A DNA stretch of 64,000 nucleotides from Branchiostoma floridae (lineage: Eukaryota; Chordata; Leptocardii; Amphioxiformes; Branchiostomatidae): positions 9,647,148 to 9,711,147 of the forward strand of contig NC_049994.1 in NCBI RefSeq assembly GCF_000003815.2, in the 5' to 3' direction. Every line of letters starts with the position of its first letter. Position 1 is the first letter of the stretch. The notes under the pieces are model-generated. The model did no database searches. It worked only from the letters and a program-made list of their open reading frames with translations, and had not been told where the DNA came from. Shown in pieces: positions 53,851-64,000 of the stretch. A program made the translations under genes and the position numbers.

Positions 53851-54290
53851 ATTTATCATGAGGATATGTCAAAAACTGGGTCAACTGTTGGTAAGTAATA
53901 AAAGCGAAACGCATATTTCAAAGAACATTTTGACCCAGAAATGGTTACTTTCCAGCTCTTTTACTGACAGGAAATATGACAGGAAAATAAAGGTTAGATC
54001 TGAAAGTTATGGATTTCCTGTAGTAATAATAATTGACTGTGCAGCAAAAATACCAGCACAAATGTTTGCAAGCAAGTCTGGTGAACTGCAATAATTGCAC
54101 CACTTTATTACTTTACGATGCAGCAATGGAAAAGGCAATCATGTACTAGACTGGAGAAGAATCAAGTACACAAAAGAATAAGGAAAAGGCATTCATGGTC
54201 AATTTCAAGTATCTGTACTGTTATGTTCAATTAACTTTTACTAAAGAAGAAGAGACAAATTCAGTGGGATACATTCTACAAACATACTAT

Positions 54291-54308
54291 CACTCACTCA
54301 CTCACTCT
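54291..54308 (+). repeat. (CACT)n microsatellite
   Basis: Four to five CACT units. Confidence 0.8.
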
Positions 54309-57223
54309 CAGGTTTAACGTCTAACTATATCTTCTAAGTTCCCAGCAAAACTGACTTCTCATACTTTTTAACGCTTTTTCCAAGGTTCTAAAACAAGGGG
54401 GGGGGAGGAAAGGATTCAGAACTGGTCCAGTATATTCTGTTTGGTATGAAGTCAAGCATTAAATTTGTAATCTACTTAGATGACAAAACTTCTAATCATA
54501 TACAACTTTCTGTCCAACAGATGTTAATCACTTACATCCAGGGATTGCTGCTTTTGGCAGTAAATGTTAGAGTCGACAAATTACAAAACATAGTAAATGC
54601 AGCTAAGGCTTAATGTTACAGCTTTGCAAAGAAATCACTGTGCGTGACGAGAAAATCTTCCTCCTACATCAAAGAGAAGTTACCAAAAAACTCTTTATCC
54701 CAAACATCCATTGCAGACTGGTTAATGTAGGCTATTACTTCACACTGGTCATTACCCTAATCCCCCCTCTAAGGGGAATTAGACATGGACTTACCTTTAA
54801 AACATGCCCTGTATACTAAATGTACAAAGTTATCTTATAAGAGACCTACCATCTGCAACCAATATAAGGTTTTGCAACTACATTCACCAAAAGGAACCAC
54901 ACTCAGCAAAATGTTACCGTATAGCAGACTCAGTTTGTATTCTGTGGCAGTTTGGCTCCAATGTGAAAAATTACCATAAACTTGTTATTTATTGACCAGT
55001 GAGAAGATTGTTTCAAATTACCCACTCTGAAATCATTTGGGTAGTTTGTTCAGGATGGTACGAGATGTGCAATTGCTGTAAAATGTAGCGGCTGAAAATA
55101 GGAAAATTCCATTTTCCAGTCAGTTGAAGACTGGCTGTGAGTACCGTACCGGAATATGGAATGACTGGGTGGTGTGGTGAGGAAGCAAACGGACAAGATT
55201 GCCCCCTCCCCACTACAACATGAGCTGCATGTGGGCTCAGGTGGGGAACACTCCTTACAGACGATACTCCACCACCTGCCACTGGTCTTCCTTCTAAATT
55301 CATCATGCACTAGGCATTATGGAATTCCCAAACTGCATTTCACTGGAAACAAACATTCTTGGGACCTTGCAGTCAATCACTTTTAGTTAAACAAAGTTGG
55401 GACACAAAGTGCACATTGATTTCTTAGAATGTGTTAATTGGATACAATAGGCGAGCATGTCCATATCCTAAGGGTTTGGTAATACCGGATCTAGTACCGT
55501 AGCCACATAGCTCAATAATCATGCACCAGTGAGCTCCTTTCTTCCCAAATATAAATCTCTTAAGACAGGATACCTTTACTTTGTCTCAGCTCTACTGATA
55601 CCACATGGCGCTAAATTAGTTATTGGATTTACTTGTCAATGGTTACTCAGAGGGCTGTCATTTAATGTTGGACTGTATTTGCTGAAAGCAACCCTTTTGA
55701 AAAGAATACATACTACAACATAGGCACTTGAATGATTATAAAATTGACTAATCCATGCCATCTCTGGCAGAAATGCATGGAAAAAAGTAAGATATCTTTG
55801 TACAAATCATAATTATGCAACCGTAGCTACAGATGCAGAGGTCACATAAGTCAGAAAGGCCACCCCAAAGAATAATATGATATTAGTTGTAAATGCCAGA
55901 GGCATAATTTTCAAGTTTGGTCAGCCAAGTGTTACCCCTGTCACTGCCATGCTGCTGCTTTAATTGGCGTACAGGAGAATTAGACTTTGAAATGCAATTT
56001 TGTCTTCAGTCAAGTAGGATAATACCATAATCCCCGAATCTGTCTGCGCTTGTTGGAATAACTACGGGGCACGCCTTAAGAATCGTTTTGTGATTTAGAA
56101 TTCAGTTTTGACTTTTGAAATATACTAGACTATCAGAGCAGACCAGCTGATGTGCTGCCCAACTTCTGGATCTTGCTCAAAAAGACGCGGTAAAACCAAG
56201 TAGAAGGTCAAACCAAGGAGGCTTTCTTACTTTTCAGTGAGGCAAGAATGAACACAAGATGGGATACTACAAGTAAACGTCAATATAATTGTCATAACTG
56301 TTATTTCAAGGTTGATGTTTAATTTGAGACAATATCATGACGTATTGTTTTAATTTCATTTCTTGGGCAAAGTTATTTTCCACAACTTTAAGTTTAACAA
56401 AATTGTTGAAGATTTAGATGGTCTGACTGTTTGAAACAGTCACATTTGTACCTTTCTGGACATACAATGTACAATGTACGGTACAGTCAATGATGCACAA
56501 GCTTGCAAATCCTTGAAGCAGAAAGTATTTTTTTTCTAGATGTGTGCGTTTTGGCTTCGACTTTTAAAAGAAACAATGAAAGTATAAAACTGACTTATTT
56601 CCCCAATAAGAGAAGGCTTTAACAAGCAATTCAATTTGTCTGGCCTTCTTGGGACCAGGCACCATAACAACAAAGATCCTCGCCAGCTCTGAAAAAATCC
56701 ATACCCTGTCGGTTCTGATCCCCACAGGAGGACACAGTTCCTTTGTTGTCGCCCACATCGAACCAATCTTTCAAAGGAAAGGGGGTGATGCATCCTAAAC
56801 TTCCTGAATCGTAATTGCGTTGAGACATCCCAGCAGGGGTAGATTCCCTCGGAGGACTTGAACGTTTGCCGTACTGGAAGCCAATAAATCAACTCGCAGC
56901 CCATATCGGGATACCGCCTCCCTTAGAACGATCGGAATTAGGCGGAATGAAGATCAATGTCACACGCGAAAGTCCAGACAGTGTAGACGAAATTGAAAGG
57001 GGAGTCGAGGGATTTTGGAGCAGCAGTTGGTTAACACTGGAAGGTCAGTCCATGTTGGTTTATGGAAGCCGGTGATATAAATCATATTCCAACTCTGGCC
57101 CTTCCTCTGCTAAAGAAAACAGACGTGTTCTCAAGAGTCAAACATCACAATAAAGATGTGATTCTCTGCATTAGTGTGACTTTGCTAATTCTATTGTAAA
57201 TATTTAAGACAATAGAGGATTTT

Positions 57224-57254
57224 ACAGTTTTCGATCTTAAAAGATTGAAACTGT
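57224..57254. other. Short hairpin
   Basis: ACAGTTTTCGATCTT pairs with AAGATTGAAACTGT around a very short A-rich loop. No T-tract, gene end or other context gives it a role. Confidence 0.4.
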
Positions 57255-57639
57255 CTAACTTTCCTGTCAAAGACAAAATTGGTGACAGCAAAGAGAAACT
57301 TAAATCATCAAGCTAAGGGCCATTCTACAACTTTTGTTTCAAACTATATGCCTTGTCTGTGTGTATTTTTCACTACAAACATTGTATTAAATGTGACTAA
57401 ATGTCGATACCATACATGTAAGGGAGAGACATGGGGAATTTTGGAAATCAATTAAAATCTAATATAACATTATGTACATTGAAGTGTCACATATCAATAA
57501 TTGAAAATTTTAGAAAGCATAATGTAGTGCTTTCTGATGTCATGAATTTAATGCCCCATAGTTGTCTTCAGAGTAAATCATTTTTGAAATTCTCTAGGGT
57601 ATTTCAAAATCTAAATGACCATTGCTATTACTATCGGAT

Positions 57640-57890
57640 TAAATGCATGGCTGAAGTGAATGAACAAATCCTGCACAGAGATTTCTGCTTAAAACCTAAG
57701 CTGTACCCGAGGGGAAGGCACAGAATTGGCTGCGATAAATCCATGTACGGAGTGTCAGGGAGGCCGTTCTACAAACTAATTTCATTTCCTCTTCTAGGCC
57801 TATCAATTACCAAATGGGATCTGAGGACACAGAAAAACAGCCATTTGTAATCCCAGGCCAATTTCACCAGGGATCATCCATGAGTTATCT
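57640..57890. promoter_or_regulatory. Single-copy block, possible conserved element
   Basis: Short run of higher-GC sequence (CCGAGGGGAAGGCACAG, CATGTACGGAGTGTCAGGGA) at the end of a 139-codon plus-strand open frame. The N-terminal two thirds of that frame is AT-rich and low-information, so coding is doubtful. Confidence 0.2.
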
Positions 57891-57960
57891 GTTATCCTAA
57901 AACAAAAGACATTCCTTTACTTACGTCAATGAAGGTTAGACATTCAGGTAATAAGATATA

Positions 57961-58205
57961 CCAAAAAGCGGTTACTCAAGCAACTAGATTTTGGAAACGG
58001 CCAGACGTTTCAACTAGCATCCACTAGTTTGCGTAAGTGACACTGAAGTGATCAGGAAGAAACAGATCTTTATTCATAGTTAGGGTATAAAAGACCTGTT
58101 TCTTCCAGATCACTTCAGTGTCACTGACAAAAACTAGTGAAGGCTAGTTGAAACGTCTGACCATTTCCAAAATCATATCCAGTTGCTTGAGTAACCGCTT
58201 TTTGG
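57961..58205. mobile_element. Complete palindromic (foldback/MITE-like) element, 245 bp
   Basis: Left end CCAAAAAGCGGTTACTCAAG and right end CTTGAGTAACCGCTTTTTGG are perfect inverted repeats. The arms continue inward with TTTGGAAACGG-CAGACGTTTCAACTAG and AGTGACACTGAAGTGATC, mirrored on the right. A short centre (CATAGTTAGGGTATAAAAGA) separates them. No coding capacity, so non-autonomous. Other copies and fragments in the window are listed separately. The family identity is not known to me by name; similar sequence is, from memory, common in amphioxus. Confidence 0.85.
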
Positions 58206-58284
58206 CATTCCTTTACTTGCAATTTTGTTACCTACATAACCATACTTGATCGACTGCCCAATACAGCGATATTGATTACAATTT

Positions 58285-58302
58285 ATCATCATCATCATCA
58301 TT
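58285..58302 (+). repeat. (ATC)n microsatellite
   Basis: Six ATC units, 80 bp after the 245-bp palindromic element. Confidence 0.85.
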
Positions 58303-59399
58303 GCTGCATTACTGTGCTGAGCCATTTGAAAGCATGAGTATGCCATAAAAGTTGTAGCCACTTGACCCGCATGTTACGTGTGTATGCACAATGCAAATAT
58401 GAAAATGCTCTTAGTGAAATGCTGCTTCAGTTGTTTTTTTCCTGATATGATTTCCTGTTTTATGACAGAATATTTCATTACCCCTAGAATTTGTCCTGAT
58501 TCGTTCCTAATTAAGACACTGCAGCTCAAGACGGGTCCTGCCCTCAATTCTCTTCACTGGCTGATTGATGCTGTCCATGATGCGCCGCATCGTTCTGCGC
58601 TCATGTTACAGTTCAAATCTGGGCAGCAACAAATCACAACAATTTATGGTTATGACGATCATTTTGTAGCGAACATTCTGACCCCACTTGTGGTTTAATG
58701 TTACAACAATTACGCCTAATGGTTATTGTGACTTTTGACTGGGTGCTTAAGCTATGATTTTGACCTTGGGGCTTAACTCCTGGACTTGATGAATGTGCTC
58801 AGTAACTAGAGGGAACGCAAGAGCCTCGTTTTGTTTAAAGTGCAGCATAACTCTGCGTTGGCATCACGATTCATGGTACACAGTTGGACAATATACAGTT
58901 GATGTCCATGAAATAAAGCCTGCCTGTTTATTGTTGTGTCTGATCTTTACTGAAACAGCTGTGGTCTTATAGTAACACCCTTTTGGAGTGGAAGTTTAAG
59001 ATGTCTTAATGTCTTTAAACAAAAGATTACAAAAAAAGGCCTGCATCAAGATTCTGTTAGTGTGCTGGAACAAAGTCTAACACTTTAAAGTGCATCAGAA
59101 CTTTCATGATAAAGATTTGCAATTATGACTTGTTCATCATGGTGGAATAATTTCAACCTCACCAAACCCTGTAATTCTGTATTACTTGAAAGAACACTTC
59201 TTTTAAAGAGTTCTAGCTGCAGCATTTTCCTACAAAATTATAGACGTCCATTTCCCAGAGACTATTCAAACCACAAGCGGCCATGTTTGCTCAAACAATA
59301 TCCACTCCCAGGCAAGTTATTAGTTTAGTTGATGGTGTATTTTACAAGGATGCATGGTGCCTAGAACTCCCTTGTGATTAAAACTGACCCTTTCCCCTC

Positions 59400-59730
59400 T
59401 GCTCTACACATCAAAACCACTTCTAGCCGCGTGGGTGTTCCATCACGAAGGGGAGCAATCCGTCTTCATACGCGGGAAGGACCCTCCCGCCATGCCTTCA
59501 GGGACTGATATGACGCTACCCACAGGATTACCGGCGGATCACCGTCTGTCGTGTTGCGTGGAAGCGGAAGACAATCCATCTCCTTGTCTGTCTCTACAGA
59601 CTACAGGCCTGCTCCATAAGGGGCTACAGCAATACACAAGACTTACAACACGATTGCTATCTCTGGCTCCCCAGTCTGCCGTCTTGTTTATTGAGTCGGA
59701 CTGTCTAAAAGACAAATAATGTTGCCTTGG
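59400..59730. promoter_or_regulatory. CpG-dense block, possible regulatory element or 5' region
   Basis: One of the most CpG-rich segments in the window (AGCCGCGTGGG, CATACGCGGGAAGG, TACCGGCGGATCACCG, TCGTGTTGCGTGGAAGCGG). The plus frame is open for 94 codons without recognisable domain or splice context, and the minus-strand ATGs stop quickly. A promoter is possible but unsupported by any visible first exon. Confidence 0.3.
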
Positions 59731-61844
59731 ATTTAAGGCTGATAGCTGATTAAAGCCACTTTATATGTAAAGTTCTTACCTAGATATGAAATGATTATTA
59801 GTATAGAGATACCAGTTTTTACATGCATTTCATCACCTTTAAAATTGATTCATTCAAAGTTTGTCTACAAAGAAAAGCTGTCTCAGGCAACTTGTGGCTG
59901 GCACAAAACTGTTGCATAAAACGTTACAGCCACACAGATTTGTATTGACACTGGCTCTTAATGACCAACACAGCTTCAAATCCACTACAGTACTTACGTA
60001 AGGATTTACCATTGATCACTAGATATCAAGTACTTCATTCAGGAGTCTACATTGCATAAGCCATACCTATGGGACATAATACCCGTTGTATTACATAGCC
60101 CAGAAAACTATTGCATGATTTGTACTGATAAGATCAGTGTTTTGTATGCCCAAGGGAGGAATACATGTTGCTTGAGTCATGATCTGACAACTACCCTCCA
60201 GTACAAGCTTTGATCAGGAACAACCACTGGTTATTTACAACTTATGATATTGATATAGAATAAGTAATATTCTCGGTAACCCCTATGCCTGCTGACTTAG
60301 GTTGTAATCAAAACAAAGTTAATAAAGCACCAGGCAAACGAAGAGAGATTGTGTGAGTTTGCAAATTTTCCTTTCAAAATATTGTCACTGAATTATAACA
60401 GATCTCAGCAGAAAGACTTCAATCTACAGTAGCTTGGGCAGGAATCTCATCTCTACAAATAGTCTGCAGTATTGTCAAAGGTAGATGGCACAAAACAGGA
60501 GCATTGTATACTGTTACTAATCTTTCTTATTGTTATCACAGAGGCCAATTTCAATCAAAGCTTTGGTATCTTCAACTTGTTTACACCGAGAGCCACTATA
60601 TAATGGTACACTTCTCAAAATGTGAAATATGTTCAGTAAATGTTGAATCATTTGTAGTGGTTCATTTCTGAGTTTTTGCTGTGACTCCATATAAAACAAA
60701 GTCATGATAACTGGAATATGTGTTTCTATACCACAGTATTGTTTCGACTGCATACTTGAAACACAGGGAAAACTTCCTTTCCTCTCCTACTGCCAAGTTC
60801 CAAGTTAAATCCATGTGAGAATATATGAATTTACAGTATTTGAGTATACTATGAAGATCCTGTAGGTTTGAGGTCATGACTTAAAGGCCACAGGTAACCA
60901 AAGTACAGAGATTTAACAGAGCACAACAGTGGAAGGCAGTTCAGCACCATGTTGATACTGTAGAGGAAAGGACTGAGTTTACACTTACACTCTAACATTA
61001 TCATGTCAACTGAAAACTTCACAATCAATCGTAATAATACGATTATAGTAGAGAAAAATGACAGTGCTCCAAAAGAACTGCAGATTCTGAAAAATTTGCA
61101 AAGAAAGGAATTTCTGTTCTAAGCAAAATGCAGAAGAATACTTCATTTGATGTTTTGCCATAAGTTTCCCCTTTGACACAAGCACTAAGAATCCTATCTA
61201 TAACTGACAACCTATACAACACAGACAAGATCTTTTCTGTCCCCTGAGTTGTCTTTTGGGGCAATTTTGACTGTACATCCATCAGATGATAAAAGACAGA
61301 CTTATCTATCATTTCATGGACAACTATAAACAGCACATAGAAATTGTAACGACCCAAAAGTCTGCTCCTTTGTTCCCTTACTTCCTCCCTGTTCTTGAAA
61401 CAATGATCAGGTGAATAGGCCTCCCTGGCAACTACTAGGTATGGTAGTGACAAGTGTGAATAATAGATCAGATGGCAAGAGAAGGCCACCACTGTGTGTG
61501 CAACATTGGGTGGTGACAGCCCCCTACAACGCTGTTGCTTTTATGGTACAAAGGCCTGCCGTCATCTCCAAAGGGCTTGGCAGAGGGACAAAGTCTGAAA
61601 CAGCAAGTCTCAAACCTCTGACAGACTTAGCAATACTGGTAATCCATTACCCAATGAGCATTGCCGGACTGTTACAACTACATGACATGGTACATGTTCA
61701 TTTGTTCAGATCCTTGCTAGAACCTCGATGCAGTGCTTGGTGGCCCAAAGAGCAGCAAGATTCCTTGCTGTTTCAGTACTACGGCATTCATTCACAGGGA
61801 GGGCTTGCTAGCACCTCTTAGAATCATCGTCATCATCACAGGCA

Positions 61845-61950
61845 AGTTACCCAGACCAGTTCTACTCTTGTCCCTTCCAAAAGACAGGTGCAGCCTCAAC
61901 CGAGATGCCTTTCCCAGGAATTGAACCGAGTCCCTCATTTACCAAAAGCA
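61845..61950 (-). mobile_element. SINE core/B-box fragment inside duplication copy 1
   Basis: Minus strand: GGACTCGGTTCAATTCCTGG (a B-box-like GGTTCAATTCC), AAAGGCATCTCGGTTGAGG and CTGTCTTTTGGAAGGGACA. The same segments occur in the SINE at 20042-20293 (GGGCATCTTGGTTGG, GTCTTTCAGAAGAGAC). Confidence 0.65.
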
Positions 61951-62401
61951 TCAAACATGCTTTATGGATTAGTTGGAAAACATTAAGTATATATTGCAGC
62001 CTGAGGTTAATAAGTGCTTTACGGTAGCATATGGCCAATGTCACCAATTTTTCCCATTGACACAAGCACTAAGAATCCTGTCTACTGACAACTTGTACAC
62101 ACAGACCAGATTGTTTCTGTCAACTGAGTTGTCTTTTTGGGCAATTTTGACATTCATCAGATAAAAGAAAGACTACACCCCAACATCACCCTTTCATGGA
62201 CAACTATAAACAACACATAGAAATTGTAATGTCAATCCAAAACCCAATAAGAATTGCAGGACTGTTACAACTACATGACATTGTACATGGTCATTTGTTC
62301 AGATCCTCGCTAGAACCTCGATGCAGTGCTTAGTGGCCCAAAGACAAGCAAGATTCTTTGCTGTTTCAGTACCAGTTATGCTTTCACAGGGAGGATTTGG
62401 T

Positions 62402-62436
62402 AGCACAGCATCATCATTATCATCATCATCATCACG
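62402..62436 (+). repeat. (ATC)n microsatellite in duplication copy 2
   Basis: About ten interrupted ATC units. The matching place in copy 1 (near 61823) has a shorter ATCGTCATCATC run. Confidence 0.8.
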
Positions 62437-62439
62437 GGC

Positions 62440-62560
62440 AAGTTCTCCAGACCAGTTCTACTCTTTGAATTAAGGACCCTCACTTCATGTTCCTTCCAAA
62501 AGACAGGTGCAGCCTCAACCGAGATGCCCTTCCCCGGAATTGAACCAAGTCCTCATTTAC
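62440..62560 (-). mobile_element. SINE core/B-box fragment inside duplication copy 2
   Basis: Minus strand: GACTTGGTTCAATTCCGGGG, AAGGGCATCTCGGTTGAGG and CTGTCTTTTGGAAGGAACA, followed by GTGAGGGTCCTTAATTC. Paralogue of the fragment at 61845-61950, so the SINE predates the tandem duplication. Confidence 0.65.
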
Positions 62561-63145
62561 CAAAAACATGCTTTATGACTTGGTGGGCCCATAACCTTGC
62601 ATGGAAAACTGTCATGAAATCAAACCGACCATCAGGGACTGATAAAAGTTTGGGCATTGGTCGGGCTTCTCCCCAGCGAGCCTGCAAAAGTAATCAACCG
62701 AAAAAGACGCTAACCAAAGCCATGAGCTGTCATCCTTCTTGATGGACCCGCGGCGTGGCACTATCTGCAAGCCTACTTACGTATACATTGCGGCCCGAGG
62801 TTAATAAGTGCTTTACAGTAGCGGGAGAAGTATATGTCAGTATTTGCATGGAGTTGCGAGGCACTGGGTATGACTACTAGAGCTGCACGCCTCACCACAG
62901 ACAGTCCCTGACCTTTTCTTTGTGAATCAGGCAAGAAATTGGCCTGAAGAGGTTAATGCTGATGTGACCTCATAAATACTAATTGATTCAATCAGAATGA
63001 ATGAATTGTCAAGAAACAGCACACACCGCACATATACTAGATAAAATGTAAACTTTTTACAGATTATTAATATTGAAAATAAGAAGCTTTTTATTAAATA
63101 TCACGGAATAGGAGATAAACGTTAGAGAGTAATAGACAAAGAAAA

Positions 63146-63201
63146 GAGAGAGACAGGGAGAGAGAGAGAGATTGTCACAAGAGAGATTGTCACAGTGACA
63201 A
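63146..63201 (+). repeat. Purine tract with duplicated AGAGATTGTCACA
   Basis: A GAGAGA tract is followed by AGAGATTGTCACA twice; the second copy runs into the palindrome ATTGTCACAGTGACAAT. Confidence 0.75.
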
Positions 63202-64000
63202 TGCAATGGCAACATCTTCAATATGCTAAAAGTATGTCAAAGTAAAATGTAGATAAATATATCTTAAGATGTTCTTCTTCTCATGAATAAACAGCAAAGC
63301 TGGGATGAGCGGAAGCAGAATAGGAATAAGCTCTTCTACCATCATTACGATGTTACGATGACAAGCAAGGCAGGTTAATTGCAATTTGCTATCATAAATA
63401 CAAATGGGTAACATCTAAATGCATGTATTCCATGAATACAAAGTGTTCTGTATCAGAACTGGGGGCAAAGATAAATGTACACTGGAAAACACAGTTTAAC
63501 AGTGTTTTACATGAATTGACTGGTAACGAAGTAGCCAGAAGCAGTCGTAATTAGACATTATAAACGATTTATTACAGAGAAAGCGTAAAGCAAATTGAAT
63601 CTACAAGAGGCCCAAAATAGGTAGGTTTGGTAAAATATATGGCAAATACAAAACAGGAAACTTACTGGTACAACTTCAGATTAATCAGTCTAGCTATACC
63701 TCAGATTTGCCATCACTAATGTGTATGTGCAGAAAATACTCAAAAGAGATTTGTGATCCCTAGTGCTGCATCCCTCCAAGTTAGCAATGCAATTAAGCAC
63801 TTACACATCCGGAAGGGCACACGTGAATAGTTCCATTGGTGTGCAATATTAAAGTACGATTCTGCATGAACGGCATGATAAAAAGTTCTGGCAAAACTTT
63901 TCCAACTAAAAGTAGTCACAGATTTTTATTGCTTTTAAAAAAAGGTTTGCATGTATCATTTTCACTGGACTTACAGAAATACACTAAATGTCCTCAGGCT

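Larger units (their letters stand above)
61165..62830. repeat. Diverged tandem duplication carrying a SINE, two ~0.8-kb copies
   Basis: Copy 1 (61165-62046) and copy 2 (62050-62830) start with TTGACACAAGCACTAAGAAT and share ACAACTATAAACA(G/A)CACAT, GGACTGTTACAACTACATGA, CTAGAACCTCGATGCAGTGC, GCAGCCTCAACCGAGATGCC and GAGGTTAATAAGTGCTTTAC in the same order. Copy 1 has about 280 extra bases (roughly 61360-61640). Copy 2 has an insertion of about 160 bp (roughly 62590-62770). The 136- and 149-codon open frames over copy 1 are not preserved in copy 2, so they are not genes. Confidence 0.85.

Noticed and set aside
57431-57850. 139-codon plus-strand open frame
   Set aside because: No domain, biased AT-rich composition, no splice or promoter context.
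60517-60877. Two overlapping minus-strand frames that might be a frameshifted retroelement remnant
   Set aside because: No reverse transcriptase, integrase or nuclease motif could be recognised, so the idea has no support.
61043-61821. Open frames of 149 (minus) and 136 (plus) codons
   Set aside because: They lie on the tandem duplication, overlap on opposite strands and are not preserved in the second copy.

Overview
This is a eukaryotic, animal genomic window with one recognisable protein-coding gene. No bacterial operon, CRISPR array, virus or complete autonomous transposon is visible. Four small minus-strand exons, separated by introns of about 8.6, 18.9 and 10.3 kb, join in frame into 124 codons. 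They match the N-terminal part of GPATCH8: a G-patch, a conserved linker, a charged helix, and a U1/matrin-type C2H2 zinc finger (related to ZNF804A/B). The reading order is from high to low coordinates: 43010-42938, 34365-34298, 15426-15340, 5018-4875. The rest of the gene, which in the family is mostly one very large 3' exon, must lie to the left of position 1. The true 5' exon was not found with confidence.

The organism is most likely an invertebrate deuterostome, and lancelet (Branchiostoma) is my best guess. The reasons are the chordate-like GPATCH8 sequence, the frequent ACATGTAC strings, and several short repeat families that I remember as typical of amphioxus. That species call is inference and was not tested.

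Layout: 1-4874 is 3'-side intron, with a degenerate ~75-bp minisatellite (378-840) and a GC-richer single-copy block (1790-2110). 5019-15339 is intron with palindromic repeat fragments, a MITE (9671-9871) and a 5S-rRNA-headed SINE (about 9960-10197). 15427-34297 is the largest intron; it carries a homeodomain-site-rich block (19400-19680), palindromic elements, two tRNA-headed SINEs, two adjacent MITEs (26134-26728), a third tRNA-like SINE and a strong 67-nt hairpin (27724-27790). 34366-42937 is mostly featureless AT-rich intron. 43011-64000 is upstream intron or 5' flank; it has several GC/CpG-richer blocks that may be regulatory, a 163-bp assembly gap (44423-44585), a ~131-bp minisatellite, a complete 245-bp palindromic element, a diverged tandem duplication (61165-62830), and a weak candidate 5' coding exon (53067-53023).

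Nearly all other open frames are 60-150 codons long, lack recognisable domains and fall in intron or repeat sequence; I treat them as chance. I found no convincing undescribed system. The observations most worth following are the shared SINE core behind two different RNA-derived heads, the palindromic family, the blocks that may be conserved non-coding elements, and the candidate 5' exon.
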